From JBBPYC01 sp038200275 (GTDB lineage: Bacteria > Pseudomonadota > Gammaproteobacteria > Burkholderiales > Burkholderiaceae_C), in contig JBBPYC010000007.1 in assembly GCA_038200275.1 (NCBI GenBank), positions 1 through 63,920 of the forward strand: 63,920 bases of DNA, read 5' to 3'. The notes under the pieces are model-generated. The model worked only from the letters and a program-made list of their open reading frames with translations. It was not told the DNA's origin and did not search any database. A program made the position numbers and the translations under genes. How positions within the stretch are numbered: position 1 is the stretch's first letter; each line of letters opens with the position of its first letter. Below, piece after piece: positions 16,899 to 26,009 of the stretch.

Positions 16899-18368
16899 AT
16901 GACTTTGCCCCAGGAACTCGCGTTTCGCCCCGCCCATGAATTGGCCCGCCTGTTGCGGCAGCGCGAGATTGGCGCAGTCGAGCTGCTTCAGCTCTACCTG
17001 GACCGCGTGCAGCGTCTCAATCCAGCTTTGAACGCAGTCGTGGTACTGGACATTGACAACGCGCTGCGTCGCGCGCAGGCCGCTGACAAGGCATTTGCAA
17101 AGGGCGAATCCTGGGGACCATTGCACGGGTTGCCGATGACCGTCAAGGAATCGTTCAACGTCCCTGGACTGCCGACCACTTGGGGCCACGAAGCGATGAA
17201 AGGCAACATCGCAAATGAGCCTGCCGTCACCGTCCAGCGGCTGCAGGATGCTGGTGCAATCGTGTTTGGCAAGACCAATGTACCGGTGCAGTTGAGCGAT
17301 TGGCAGACTTTCAACCCGGTCTACGGCACCACGAACAACCCGTGGGACGTGACACGCGTACCGGGAGGCTCCTCGGGCGGCTCGGCCGCTGCGCTCGCAG
17401 CAGGGTTGACCGGACTCGAACTTGGCAGCGACATCGGCGCGTCGATCCGTAACCCTGCGCACTTCTGCGGCGTCTGGGGCCACAAACCGACCTGGGGCGT
17501 GGTGCCGGTGCAGGGGCACCAGTTGCCTGACACCGAATGCGCGGACGCGCTCGACATCGGGGTGGTCGGGCCGCTCGCGCGCAGTGCATTCGACTTGTCG
17601 CTCGCGATGGACATTCTGGCGAACCCGCTCGCATCGTATGGCCCGGCCGGCTGGACACCGACGCGCTGGCGCGACCGTGGCATGCCGCCCACCCGTATGC
17701 GCATTGCGGTGGTCAAAGACGATGCATGTGCCGAAGTCGATGCCACGGTGCAGCATGCGATTGACGAGCTGATCATCTTCCTGCGGGCGCACGGCGTCGA
17801 AGTCAACGAAGAGGCGCGCCCGGTCGACAGTTGTGAAGCGTATGAGAGCTACATCTGGATGCTGCGCGCAGCCACTGGCACGCGCATGGATGAGCGAACC
17901 TATGCGCAAGCGCAGCAACTCGGTCGCACCGATGTGCCCAACGCGTCCGACTACGGCGTCTGGATCGCACGCGCAGGCACCTCGTCGCATCAAGACTGGG
18001 CGCGGCATAACCAGATCCGGCACAAGCTGGTGCGGCAGTGGGCCACGTTCTTCGAACGCTTCGACCTGTTGATTTGCCCGACGGCAACTGTCCCCGCTTT
18101 CAAGCACAACCAGACCGGCCAACGCTGGCAGCGCATGCTTGAAGTGAATGGACGGCAGCAACCCACCACCGAAGCACTATTCTGGGCGGGTTATCCAAGC
18201 TTGCCGGGCCTGCCTGCGACGGCGGTGCCGTTGGCCTTAAGCCCGCACGGACTGCCGATCGGCGCGCAAGTGATCGGCCCTGCTTTCGGCGATCCCGTCT
18301 GCTTGCGTTTTGCGCAGTGGCTGGAGACCGAGTACCGGTCCTTCGTGCCACCGCCTGGCTTTGCCTGA
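16899..18368 (+). CDS. amidase (amidase signature family)
   Basis: The 489-residue product is a Ser-cisSer-Lys amidase: the lysine in LPMTVKESF (about residue 84), the glycine/serine-rich GGSSGGSAAALAAG, and the nucleophile in GSDIGASIRNP. Such enzymes hydrolyse linear amides. It begins after an AGGAG site 99 bp downstream of tauY on the same strand and 153 bp before the ABC transporter. Position suggests hydrolysis of an amide that the ABC system imports; release of taurine from an N-acyltaurine is one possibility, but substrate cannot be read from sequence. Confidence 0.9.
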   Translation: MTLPQELAFRPAHELARLLRQREIGAVELLQLYLDRVQRLNPALNAVVVLDIDNALRRAQAADKAFAKGESWGPLHGLPMTVKESFNVPGLPTTWGHEAMKGNIANEPAVTVQRLQDAGAIVFGKTNVPVQLSDWQTFNPVYGTTNNPWDVTRVPGGSSGGSAAALAAGLTGLELGSDIGASIRNPAHFCGVWGHKPTWGVVPVQGHQLPDTECADALDIGVVGPLARSAFDLSLAMDILANPLASYGPAGWTPTRWRDRGMPPTRMRIAVVKDDACAEVDATVQHAIDELIIFLRAHGVEVNEEARPVDSCEAYESYIWMLRAATGTRMDERTYAQAQQLGRTDVPNASDYGVWIARAGTSSHQDWARHNQIRHKLVRQWATFFERFDLLICPTATVPAFKHNQTGQRWQRMLEVNGRQQPTTEALFWAGYPSLPGLPATAVPLALSPHGLPIGAQVIGPAFGDPVCLRFAQWLETEYRSFVPPPGFA

Positions 18369-18521
18369 ACGATGCTGCGGATTTACCCCATTGCATTGGC
18401 AGGGTGGTTGCAGGCAGACTGACAGACTGACACCCACCTTTTCACACCGTATGAACGGCACTGCAGCACGACCTTTGAAACTGCCGTTCTCGATCTTGAC
18501 CAAGAAGATAAGGAGACCTCA

Positions 18522-20126
18522 ATGTTGAATACCCCATGGACCCGAAGAAAACTGGCGGCTGTGGCGATTGCTGCAGCCACTGCGGCAGGCACACTGGGCT
18601 TGACCGGCACCGCATCTGCGCAGGAGCCGAAAAAAGGCGGCACGTTGATCGTCGGCAATACGCAGACAGCGCGACATCTGAACGGTGCGGTGCAGTCTGG
18701 CATCGCTACCGCCATGCCCTCAACGCAACTGTTCGCGAGCCCGCTGCGCTTCGATGACCAGTGGAATCCGCAGGCCTATCTGGCCGAGTCCTGGAAGTTG
18801 TCCGACGACGGCAAGTCACTCACGCTGAACTTGCGCAAGGATGCTGTGTTCCACGACGGCAAGCCGGTGACGAGTGAAGACGTTGCATTCTCCGTCATGG
18901 CAATCAAGGCGAATCATCCGTTTCAGACCATGATGGGTCCGGTCGAGAAGGTCGAGACGCCGGACGCGCACACCGCGATCATCCGCATGAGCGAGCCGCA
19001 CCCAGCCATCGTGCTGGCAATGTCGCCCGCGCTGTGCCCCATCTTGCCTAAGCATATTTACGGCGATGGGCAGGACTTGAAGAATCACCCGCGCAACTCG
19101 CAGGACGTGGTCGGCTCGGGTCCGTTCAAGTTTGTTGAATTCCAGCCTGGCCGTCGCATCGTGCTGGAGCGCTTCGACAAGTTCTTTCTCAAAGGCAAAC
19201 CGTACTTGGATCGTGTGATCTTCAACATCACGCCCGATACGCAGAGCCTGCTGCTCGGCCTTGAGCGTGGTGAGATTCACATGGTGCCGCTGTTGACGGT
19301 GCCGACCGATCTGAAGCGCCTCAAAGACGACAAGAAGGTCACGCTTACGGACAAGGGCTATGAAGGCATCGGTGCACTCAACTGGCTCGCTTTCAACCTA
19401 GACAGGAAGCCGCTGTCGGACATCAAAGTGCGCAAGGCGATTGCCCACACAATCGACAAGAACTTCATCACCAAGGCGTTGATGGGCGGTTTCGCGACGA
19501 TCGACAACGGCCCGATCGTGCCGAGCAGTCCTTATGCGACGAAAGACCTGGTGACCTACAACCTGGATCTGAAGAAGGCCGCCGCCATGCTCGACGACGC
19601 GGGCTACAAGGCGGGTGCAGATGGTGAACGTTTCAAGCTCACGATCGACTATTTGCCCAACGTCGATGACCAGCAGAAAATTGTCGCCGAATACGTGCGC
19701 AGCCAACTAAAGAAAATTGGCATTGCGGTTGACGTGCGGGCCTCGGCCGACTTCCCTAGTTGGGCTAAAAAACTGGCCGACCACGACTTCGACATGTCGA
19801 TGGACGTGGTGTTCAACTGGGGCGACCCGGTACTCGGCGTGGCACGAACCTACCTGTCGTCCAACATCAAACCGATCGTCTGGACCAACACGCAGTCGTA
19901 CAAGAACGCGAAAGTTGACGAGTTGCTGGCGTCAGCAGGCACCGAACTCGATCTTGCCAAACGCAAGGCCGACTACGCAGCGTTCCAGAAGATCGTGACC
20001 GACGAACTGCCGATTCTCTATATCAACTTGACGCCCTATCACACGGCCGCGCTTAATAAGGTCGGCAACGTTCCCATGACGATCTGGGGGCCGCTGTCGC
20101 CGTATGACGAGATCTATTTGAAATAA
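18522..20126 (+). CDS. ABC transporter substrate-binding protein, peptide/nickel family (SBP_bac_5)
   Basis: The 534-residue product has a signal peptide (about residues 1-34, double arginine TRRK then an Ala-rich core ending ASA) and the family-5 binding fold. Features are PKKGGTLIVGN after cleavage, DGKSLTLNLRKDAVFHDGKPVTSEDVAFS, and NHPRNSQDVVGSGPFKF. It is periplasmic and would bind an oligopeptide or other amide-containing solute. A strong AAGGAGA site precedes the ATG. It is the first gene of a five-gene ABC operon. Confidence 0.9.
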   Translation: MLNTPWTRRKLAAVAIAAATAAGTLGLTGTASAQEPKKGGTLIVGNTQTARHLNGAVQSGIATAMPSTQLFASPLRFDDQWNPQAYLAESWKLSDDGKSLTLNLRKDAVFHDGKPVTSEDVAFSVMAIKANHPFQTMMGPVEKVETPDAHTAIIRMSEPHPAIVLAMSPALCPILPKHIYGDGQDLKNHPRNSQDVVGSGPFKFVEFQPGRRIVLERFDKFFLKGKPYLDRVIFNITPDTQSLLLGLERGEIHMVPLLTVPTDLKRLKDDKKVTLTDKGYEGIGALNWLAFNLDRKPLSDIKVRKAIAHTIDKNFITKALMGGFATIDNGPIVPSSPYATKDLVTYNLDLKKAAAMLDDAGYKAGADGERFKLTIDYLPNVDDQQKIVAEYVRSQLKKIGIAVDVRASADFPSWAKKLADHDFDMSMDVVFNWGDPVLGVARTYLSSNIKPIVWTNTQSYKNAKVDELLASAGTELDLAKRKADYAAFQKIVTDELPILYINLTPYHTAALNKVGNVPMTIWGPLSPYDEIYLK

Positions 20127-20163
20127 ATGACCGATCACTGACGCAGCACAGCCGGTACAACCG

Positions 20164-21138
20164 ATGAACTTCCGCTACATCCTGTCCCGCCTGCTGCAGG
20201 GCATTGCCCTGGTGCTGGCGGTGGTGGTGCTCAACTTTCTGCTGGTGCACGCCGCGCCCGGCGACCCGGTGGAGACGATTGCCGGTGCCAGCGGCGGCAT
20301 GTCGCCTGAGCTGAAGGCCGATCTGCGCGCCCAGTTCGGGCTGGACAAGTCCCTGCCCGTACAGCTCGGCACCTATCTGGGCAAGGTCGTCAGCGGCGAC
20401 CTCGGCTACTCTTACTTCTTCAACTCGCCCGTGTCGCAGTTGATCCTGGAGCGCGTGCCGGCCACCCTGCTGCTGGTGCTTGCCTCGGTTCTGCTTGCGT
20501 TCACGGTCGGCACCGGTCTCGGCGTGCTGTCGGCGCGCAAGCCCAACGGCCTGCTGTCGCAGTCGATCACCGTTGTCTCGCTGATCGGCTTTGCCGCCCC
20601 CGTGTTTTGGACCGGCATCATGCTGGTGATCCTGTTTGCCTCCGTCGTGCAGTGGTTTCCCGTCGCCGGCATGCGCTCGATCGACTCGTACGGTGCGGGG
20701 GCTTTCAAGGACATGCTGGACGTAGCGCACCACCTGGTGCTGCCCACGATCACGCTCGCACTCGTCTACCTCGCCCAGTACAGCCGCCTGGCCCGCGCCA
20801 GCATGCTCGACGTGCTCGGCGCCGACTACATCCGCACCGCACGTGCCAAGGGATTGTCCGAAGGCACCGTGCTCTACAAGCACGCGCTTCGGAACGCGGT
20901 ACTTCCCGTCATCACCATCCTCGGCCTGCAGTTCGGCAACGTGCTGGCTGGGGCTATTCTTGTGGAGACGGTGTTCAACTGGCCGGGTCTGGGCCGCCTC
21001 GCATTCGAGTCGGTGCTGCGCCGCGACTATCCCACGCTGCTGGGTGTCTTGCTCTTTTCTTCAATCGTGGTGGTGGTGATGAACCAGTTGACCGACCTCG
21101 CCTACCGGCTGGTGGACCCAAGGATCAAAGCCGCATGA
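20164..21138 (+). CDS. ABC transporter permease (DppB/OppB type)
   Basis: The 324-residue product has six predicted membrane segments and the inner-membrane permease signature near residues 220-240 (ADYIRTARAKGLSE), which contacts the ATPases. The N-terminus NFRYILSRLLQGIALVLAVVV is the usual OppB-type start. It follows the binding-protein gene by 37 bp and overlaps the next permease start by 4 bp (ATGA), so it belongs to the same operon. Confidence 0.92.
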   Translation: MNFRYILSRLLQGIALVLAVVVLNFLLVHAAPGDPVETIAGASGGMSPELKADLRAQFGLDKSLPVQLGTYLGKVVSGDLGYSYFFNSPVSQLILERVPATLLLVLASVLLAFTVGTGLGVLSARKPNGLLSQSITVVSLIGFAAPVFWTGIMLVILFASVVQWFPVAGMRSIDSYGAGAFKDMLDVAHHLVLPTITLALVYLAQYSRLARASMLDVLGADYIRTARAKGLSEGTVLYKHALRNAVLPVITILGLQFGNVLAGAILVETVFNWPGLGRLAFESVLRRDYPTLLGVLLFSSIVVVVMNQLTDLAYRLVDPRIKAA

Positions 21139-22025
21139 GCACACCCCTGCCCCTACAGATGGCTGCAGCCCAAGCGCCGAAGGTCGAGCACCCCGGCGTT
21201 GAGGCGGTGCGCATGTTCCTGCGCAACCCCTCGGCGATCGCCGGCATGTTGATCCTCGGCTTCATCGTCGCCGTCGCCGTCTTCGGCCCCGTCGTCTACC
21301 CGGCCGACCCGTTCGAGATCCGCTGGGCGCCGCTGACGCCGCCCGGCACCGAAGACGCCTGGCTCGGCACCGACTACATCGGCCGCGATGTACTCACGAC
21401 GCTGATCTACGGTGGCCGTGCCACGCTGCTGGTCGGCGCGGTGGCTGCGCTGCTCTCGGTCGTCATCGGCATCACGATCGGCGCGTTCGCGGGCTACTAC
21501 GGCGGCACGGTCGATGCGGTGCTGATGCGCATCACCGAGTTCTTCCAGGTGCTGCCGGCCTTGCTGTTCGCGATGGTGGTGGTCACGTTGTTCTCCCCCA
21601 CGATCGTCACCGTGACGATTGCCATCGGCATCGTGATCTGGCCCAGCACCGCACGGCTCACGCGCGCCGAGTTCATGAAGGTCAAGGGGCTCGACTTCGT
21701 GCGTGCCGAGCAAGCGATCGGTGCGGGCAACGCGCGCATCATGTGGAAGGTCATCTTGCCGAACGCACTGCCGCCGTTGATCGTCTCGGCCACGCTGGCT
21801 GTGGGCGGCGCGATCCTGTTTGAAGCGGGCCTGTCGTTTCTGGGCCTGGGCGATCCAAACCAGATGAGCTGGGGGCTGATGATCGGTTCGAGCCGTCAGT
21901 ACATCCTGACGAGCTGGTGGGCGGTCGCTTTTCCAGGAGCGGCGATCTTTGTCACGGTGCTTGCCGTCAGCCTGATCGGCGACGGGCTGAACGACGCGTT
22001 GAATCCGAAGTTGAGGGAGCGTTGA
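21135..22025 (+). CDS. ABC transporter permease (DppC/OppC type)
   Basis: The 296-residue product has the OppC N-terminal segment and the permease loop around FMKVKGLDFVRAEQAIGAGNARIM, plus GTDYIGRDVLTTLIYGGRATL. It forms the second half of the membrane channel. The ATG at 21135 overlaps the previous stop by 4 bp and its own stop overlaps the next ATG by one base. The frame is also open upstream through the previous gene; that is a shadow. Confidence 0.92.
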   Translation: MSTPLPLQMAAAQAPKVEHPGVEAVRMFLRNPSAIAGMLILGFIVAVAVFGPVVYPADPFEIRWAPLTPPGTEDAWLGTDYIGRDVLTTLIYGGRATLLVGAVAALLSVVIGITIGAFAGYYGGTVDAVLMRITEFFQVLPALLFAMVVVTLFSPTIVTVTIAIGIVIWPSTARLTRAEFMKVKGLDFVRAEQAIGAGNARIMWKVILPNALPPLIVSATLAVGGAILFEAGLSFLGLGDPNQMSWGLMIGSSRQYILTSWWAVAFPGAAIFVTVLAVSLIGDGLNDALNPKLRER

Positions 22026-23089
22026 TGAATCCGCAAGACACCACGATCCCCACGACCTCTGCAGGCGCCAGCCATACCGGAGCCACCCCCACCAGCCCAC
22101 TGCTCAAGGTCGAAGACCTGCGGGTCGAGTTCAACACCCGCCGCGGCGCAGCGCTGGTGCTGAACGGCGTCGACTTCTCCATCAACGGCGGCGAGACGCT
22201 CTGCGTGGTCGGCGAGTCGGGCTGCGGCAAGAGCATGACGGCACTGGCGCTGCTGCGCCTGATCCCTTCGCCGCCCGGGCGCATCCGCAGCGGCAAGGTT
22301 TTGTTCCAGGGTGAGAACCTGCTCGACGCGACTGAGGCGCGTATGCGCCAAGTGCGCGGCAACCGCATCTCGATGATCTTTCAGGAGCCGATGACGTCGC
22401 TGAACCCGGTGTTCCCGGTGGGCGACCAGATCGGCGAATCACTGCGGTTGCATGCGGGGCTGGATGCGAAGCAGGCACGCGAGCGCGCCATTGAGATGCT
22501 GCGCCACGTCGGCATCCCCGCGCCCGAGCGCCGCGTCGATGAGTTCCCACACCAGCTGTCCGGCGGCATGCGCCAGCGTGTGATGATCGCGATGGCGCTG
22601 GCCTGCCGCCCGGACATCTTGATTGCCGACGAGCCGACCACCGCGCTGGACGTGACCGTGCAGGCGCAGATCTTTGACCTGCTGCGCGATCTGCAGCGGG
22701 AGAACGGCACTGCGGTCATGCTGATCACGCACGACATGGGGGCGGTGGCCGAGATGGCCGACCGCGTGATCGTGATGTATGCGGGCCGCGTGATCGAGCA
22801 AGGCACCTGCGACGAAGTGCTGTCGAATCCGCAGCACCCGTACACGCAAGGGCTGATCGCCTGCCTTCCCGAACTCGGCAGCAGTCAGCTGCCCGAGCGC
22901 GCCGAGCTGGTGGAGATCAGCGGCGTGGTGCCCTCCATCTGGGAGCTGGGACAAGGCTGCGCGTTCCGCGAACGCTGCCCGTATGCGATGCCGCGTTGCG
23001 CGACCGACGTGCCGCCGCTGATGGGCACCGATGGCGGCCACGGCGCGGCGTGCTGGCTGCTCGATGAACGCGCGGAGGTGGCGGCATGA
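22025..23089 (+). CDS. ABC transporter ATP-binding protein (DppD/OppD type)
   Basis: The 354-residue product has Walker A GESGCGKS, the ABC signature LSGGMRQR, Walker B ILIADEPTTALD and the oligopeptide-family C-terminal extension with a cysteine-containing CAFRERCPYAMPRC segment, which often carries an Fe-S or metal site. It starts at the TGATG junction with the permease gene and overlaps the next ATPase by 4 bp. Confidence 0.93.
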   Translation: MNPQDTTIPTTSAGASHTGATPTSPLLKVEDLRVEFNTRRGAALVLNGVDFSINGGETLCVVGESGCGKSMTALALLRLIPSPPGRIRSGKVLFQGENLLDATEARMRQVRGNRISMIFQEPMTSLNPVFPVGDQIGESLRLHAGLDAKQARERAIEMLRHVGIPAPERRVDEFPHQLSGGMRQRVMIAMALACRPDILIADEPTTALDVTVQAQIFDLLRDLQRENGTAVMLITHDMGAVAEMADRVIVMYAGRVIEQGTCDEVLSNPQHPYTQGLIACLPELGSSQLPERAELVEISGVVPSIWELGQGCAFRERCPYAMPRCATDVPPLMGTDGGHGAACWLLDERAEVAA

Positions 23090-24135
23090 GCGCAATGCTG
23101 GAACCCATCCACACGGGCGTGGCAACCACCCCGGCAGACACGCTCCTGTCGGTGCGCGATCTCAAGGTGCACTTCCCAATCAAGCGCAGCGGCGATGTGG
23201 TCCGCGCGGTGGACGGGGTGTCGTTCGATGTGCGCCGCGGCAGCACGCTGGCAGTCGTCGGCGAATCGGGCTCGGGCAAGACCACCACCGCGCTCGCGGT
23301 GATGCGGCTGGCCCCGATGACCTCGGGCGAGATGAGCCTGGGCGGCGTGCGGCTCGATCGACTGGGCGGCGAGGAACTGCGCCAGATCCGACGGCGCATG
23401 CAGTTCATCTTCCAAGACCCGTTCTCCTCACTCAATCCACGCGAACGGGCTGGCGCGACCGTGCGCGCGCCGTTGGACCTGATGAACATCGGCACCAGCG
23501 CCGAGCGCAATGACCGGGTGACGGAGCTATTCACGCAGGTCGGCTTGCGGCCTGAGCAGCAGCAACTTTTTCCGCATCAGTTCTCCGGCGGCCAGCGCCA
23601 GCGCATCAACATCGCGCGCGCACTGGCCACCAAGCCCGACCTGGTGGTCTGCGACGAGCCGGTATCCGCACTCGACGTGGCGGTGCGTGCACAAGTGCTG
23701 AACCTGCTGGTCAAGCTGCAGCGCGAGATGGGGCTGACCTATCTGTTCATCTCGCATGACATGGCCGTCGTCGAGCACATCTGCGACGACATCGCGGTGC
23801 TCTACCTGGGCCAGATCGTCGAGCAGGCACCGCGCAGGGCGTTCTTTGCGAATCCGCTGCATCCGTACAGCGTGGCGCTGATGTCGGCGGTGCCCACGGT
23901 GCATGGGGGGCGGGCGCGGGCTGCCGGGCGCATCAAGCTTACGGGCGATCCGCCGAGTCCGATCAACCCGCCGCCGGGCTGCCGCTTTGCGGGGCGCTGC
24001 CCGGCGGTGGAGCCGGCGTGCCGCGAGCGGCTGCCGGACTTGCGTGAAGTGGCACCTGATCACTGGGTGCGATGCCGCAGGATCGAGGTCGTGGGCGGCG
24101 TGGCACAGCCGATCCTGCGCATGCCTGAGGTTTGA
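23086..24135 (+). CDS. ABC transporter ATP-binding protein (DppF/OppF type)
   Basis: The 349-residue product is the second ATPase of the importer, with Walker A GESGSGKT, signature FSGGQRQR, Walker B LVVCDEPVSALD, and the C-terminal CRFAGRCPAVEPAC cysteine segment. Two different ATPases and two permeases are the normal set for an oligopeptide-type system. It overlaps dppD-type by ATGA and is the last gene of the operon. Confidence 0.93.
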   Translation: MSAMLEPIHTGVATTPADTLLSVRDLKVHFPIKRSGDVVRAVDGVSFDVRRGSTLAVVGESGSGKTTTALAVMRLAPMTSGEMSLGGVRLDRLGGEELRQIRRRMQFIFQDPFSSLNPRERAGATVRAPLDLMNIGTSAERNDRVTELFTQVGLRPEQQQLFPHQFSGGQRQRINIARALATKPDLVVCDEPVSALDVAVRAQVLNLLVKLQREMGLTYLFISHDMAVVEHICDDIAVLYLGQIVEQAPRRAFFANPLHPYSVALMSAVPTVHGGRARAAGRIKLTGDPPSPINPPPGCRFAGRCPAVEPACRERLPDLREVAPDHWVRCRRIEVVGGVAQPILRMPEV

Positions 24136-24329
24136 TTTGCAAGGCTCCCAGGACGTTTGCGGTGAGTCGCCCGAGCACCGATGTCGATCAGAGAGTTATG
24201 CTGGTACGCTCCTTTTTTCATAGCTGAAAACGATTTCTGCACCAGCGCCTAACCCCAAAATCTTTATAAATTCGGCGGAAACGATGGATTGGCCAACGAA
24301 GGCCGCCGATCGATTGCAAAGGAGCCGAC

Positions 24330-26009
24330 ATGGCAAGCACACCCACCACCCCGATCACTGTGTTCAAGGCACGCAAGATCCTGACGATCAATCCGCGGCA
24401 ACCCACGGCTACGCACGTTGCCGTACGCGACGGCAAGGTACTTGCGGTCGGCGGACTGGACCGTATGAAGGCCTGGGGTGACTTCACGCTCGACGAGCGC
24501 TTCGCCGACAAGGTACTGATGCCGGGCCTGGTCGAAGGCCACTCGCACCTGATGGCCGGCGGCCTGTGGCAGTTTCCGTTCACGGGTTTTCACGCGCGCA
24601 CGGCGCCAGACGGGACTGTGTGGTCAGGCTGCAAGAATTTTGACGAAGTGATCCAGCGGCTGCAGGACATCGAAACCAAGATGTCCGACCCGGCCCAACC
24701 GCTGCTGGCCTGGGGGTTCGACCCGATCTTCTTCGGCACGGAGCGGATGGACGTAGACCATCTGGACCAAGTCTCCAAGACCCGCCCGGTCGTGATCCTG
24801 CACGCAAGCCAGCATTTGATGAACGTGAACAACGCTGCACTGAAAGCGGCCGGCATCGACCGCGACACGGACGTCGAAGGCATCGCCAAGTTCGAGGATG
24901 GCCCGAACAAGGGTGAACCGAACGGCGAACTGCAGGAGTTCGCCGCCATGTTCCCGATCACGCGGCTGACTGGCAACATCTTCCGCGTGACCGGCGCCAG
25001 TGAAACGGGCTTGCGCATGTTCGGTCAGATCGCACAATTGGCCGGGGTGACGACCGCGACCGACCTGGTCAATGATCTGTCGGATGAGAACGTCAGCGTG
25101 CTGCAGCGACTCTGCGCAGAAGATGACTTTCCGGTGCGGATCGTGCCTGCCTACATCAGCATGGACGGCAGCATGAACCGCGAGACCGGCGCAGCGCGCG
25201 TGCGCGAACGCATGAAACACAACACCGACAAGCTGCAGTTCGGCGCGGTCAAGATCGTGGCCGACGGCTCGATCCAGGGCTTCACTGCGCGGGTGCGCTG
25301 GCCGGGTTACTTTAACGGGCGTGAGAACGGCATCTGGATCCTGCCGCCGGCGGAACTGAGCGAGACGATTCGCCACTTCCACGCGGCCGGCCTGCAGCTG
25401 CACATCCACACCAATGGCGACGAAGCAACCGAGCTGGCGATCGACGCGCTTGAAGCCGCGCTTGCAGCCCACCCACGCGCGGACCACCGCCACACGCTGC
25501 AGCACTGCCAGATGGCCGATGCTGCGCAGTTCCGACGGATGGCTGCGCTCGGCATCGGCGTGAACCTGTTCGCGAATCACATCTACTACTGGGGCGATGC
25601 GCACGCAACGCTCACGATGGGCCCCGACCGCGCCGACCGGATGGACGGCTGCGCCACCGCGCTGGCGCACGGGGTGCCGCTGGCGATCCACTCGGACGCG
25701 CCGATCACGCCGCTCGGGCCGCTATTCACGGCCTGGTGCGCAGTGAATCGCATTACGTCGTCGGGCAAGGTGCTGGGTGAAGCAGAACGCATCGGCGTGG
25801 ACGACGCGCTGTACGCGATCACGCTTGGCGCGGCGCATTCGCTGCACATGGACGACCGGATCGGTTCGATCGAGGTTGGCAAGTTCGCGGATTTCTGCGT
25901 GCTCGACGATGACCCGACGCAGGTCGCGCCAGACAAGCTCAAGGACATCGGCATCTCGGGAACGGTCATTGGCGGGCGGGTCATCCCGATGCCCGGCAGC
26001 AAGGCTTGA
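24330..26009 (+). CDS. YtcJ-type metal-dependent amidohydrolase
   Basis: The 559-residue product is an amidohydrolase-superfamily enzyme of the YtcJ/AepA group. It has the HxH metal pair (H71, H73 in VEGHSHLMAGG), the metal histidine in HIHTNGDEATELAI, HTLQHCQM, and the C-terminal metal aspartate in AIHSDAPITP. The substrate is unknown; family members act on cyclic or N-formyl/N-acyl amides. The ATG follows AAAGGAG. It is 194 bp downstream of the ABC operon, on the same strand, and overlaps the CobW-type gene by one base. Confidence 0.9.
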   Translation: MASTPTTPITVFKARKILTINPRQPTATHVAVRDGKVLAVGGLDRMKAWGDFTLDERFADKVLMPGLVEGHSHLMAGGLWQFPFTGFHARTAPDGTVWSGCKNFDEVIQRLQDIETKMSDPAQPLLAWGFDPIFFGTERMDVDHLDQVSKTRPVVILHASQHLMNVNNAALKAAGIDRDTDVEGIAKFEDGPNKGEPNGELQEFAAMFPITRLTGNIFRVTGASETGLRMFGQIAQLAGVTTATDLVNDLSDENVSVLQRLCAEDDFPVRIVPAYISMDGSMNRETGAARVRERMKHNTDKLQFGAVKIVADGSIQGFTARVRWPGYFNGRENGIWILPPAELSETIRHFHAAGLQLHIHTNGDEATELAIDALEAALAAHPRADHRHTLQHCQMADAAQFRRMAALGIGVNLFANHIYYWGDAHATLTMGPDRADRMDGCATALAHGVPLAIHSDAPITPLGPLFTAWCAVNRITSSGKVLGEAERIGVDDALYAITLGAAHSLHMDDRIGSIEVGKFADFCVLDDDPTQVAPDKLKDIGISGTVIGGRVIPMPGSKA

